Source: CAZPXZ01 sp965219495 (GTDB lineage: Bacteria > Pseudomonadota > Alphaproteobacteria > Rhodobacterales > CAZPXZ01). Taken from it: 64,000 bases of DNA. A program made the position numbers and the translations under genes. Within the stretch, counting starts at the first letter, position 1; every line of letters begins with the position of its first letter. The stretch is from positions 2,108,001 to 2,172,000 of the forward strand of contig OZ244777.1 in NCBI GenBank assembly GCA_965219495.1, written 5' to 3'. This document shows, in pieces, positions 63,520-64,000 of this stretch. Below the pieces are notes generated by a model. The model saw only the letters and a program-made list of their open reading frames with translations, was not told where the DNA came from and did not search any database.

Positions 63520-64000
63520 GGGCATAGGCCGACTGCCGAAGGCGCGTCACGATCTCCTGCCGGATCGGCTCATGCCCCGGGTCTATGTCGTGGAGGTGAA
63601 TGGCGGTCGCGTCGGCGGTTTTTCCGCCCAGAGATGCGACACGGTGCGCGCCAGAAGCCGCAATATGCCGCGCACCGGCTGGAAACTGCTGAGCGTCGCC
63701 GTCTTCCCCGTCAGGGTCTCCAGGACCTCCCGATGCAGGGGATAGCTCGAACGGAACACCTCGCTGGCCTCCGGCCGAATTGCGAGATCCGGCAATGCTT
63801 CCCTATGGGCGTTCCACTGCGTCCGATAGGCTCCCGCGGCGGCGTCCGCCGCCGACTGGTCGATGGATTCGCACAGCCGTCGGCGAAGCACCTTATCCGT
63901 CTCATCCTCTTCCGTGGGGTTCAGCAGTGTCGCCTTGCGTGCCGAAACGCTTTCCGCTTCGGCCATCTGATCCGAGATGAACTGGTTTTCATCGCTATAT
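63520..64000 (-). pseudogene. DUF499 ATPase, internal part (5' end outside window), frameshifted and cut
   Basis: Reading the minus strand from the window edge: ENQFISDQMAEAESVSARKATLLNPTEED, VLRRRLCESIDQSAADAAAGA, FRSSYPLHREVLETLTGKTA, LRLLARTVSHLWAEKP, then one extra base near 63625, after which DATAIHLHDIDPGHEPIRQE and VTRLRQSAY continue in another frame. Similarity ends near 63520, next to the IS1634 element. This is the upstream part of the gene whose C-terminus lies at 56664-57850. Confidence 0.82.

Overview
The window reads as a chromosomal segment of an alphaproteobacterium. The evidence is the GC-rich core genes, a biotin/lipoate ligase-like gene + DUF6505 + Fe-S protein + DUF3305 + DUF3306 neighbourhood, and an imuA-imuB-dnaE2 mutasome cassette with an alphaproteobacterial type LexA-like motif. 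The density of insertion sequences, frameshifted genes and toxin-antitoxin remnants suggests a genome undergoing decay, perhaps host-associated; that last point is inference only.

Layout. 0-7.6 kb is the infB-rbfA-truB-rpsO-pnp translation/RNA-decay block, but rbfA and truB are separated by about 2.3 kb holding a Phd antitoxin with a wrecked VapC partner and a shattered AraC/GyrI-like regulator. 7.8-13.8 kb carries DUF6494, mrp, a ligase-like gene, DUF6505, a four-cluster ferredoxin-like protein, DUF3305 and DUF3306. 14-23.5 kb is accessory: a secreted Cache-type protein, a broken Phd, a DUF2161 nuclease-like gene, a BrnT/HTH pair with a damaged toxin start, an IS4-type element whose transposase is fused to a DUF4338 (DruA-like) domain, an intact HicAB and a tyrosine integrase. 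24-29.5 kb is imuA-imuB-dnaE2. 29.8-41.3 kb carries a proline racemase-family enzyme, a DmeF-like metal exporter, and a peptide/opine-type ABC transporter with a HAD hydrolase and an FAD oxidoreductase; one permease gene is frameshifted.

41.7-64 kb is the most interesting part: a defence island taken apart by mobile DNA. On the minus strand one can reconstruct a single gene series: DUF499 ATPase (now in pieces at 63.5-64.0 and 56.7-57.9 kb), a DUF7680-like small protein, DUF262 protein, DUF3696 ATPase, a 332-aa protein of unknown function, DUF1156 methylase (truncated) and, further on, a PLD-SNF2 helicase (two in-frame stops, truncated). Only the inner DUF262-DUF3696-unknown trio is still intact. 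Between its third gene and DUF1156 sits a 5.65-kb IS1595-type transposon (47303-52957) with 23/24-bp inverted repeats and an exact 8-bp target duplication. It carries as cargo a Panacea (DUF4065) module with a two-TM protein and a methyltransferase-HNH fusion, each behind a copy of the same promoter. The transposon has itself been hit by an IS66 element with its own 8-bp duplication. Deleting the transposon on paper restores the native end of the third gene and places DUF1156 nine bases behind it.

Other accessory pieces are an intact VapBC pair, a MobF relaxase stub, IS256, IS630, ISKra4 and IS1634 elements, an IS630-derived miniature element, and a HEPN-like gene next to an abortive-infection gene.
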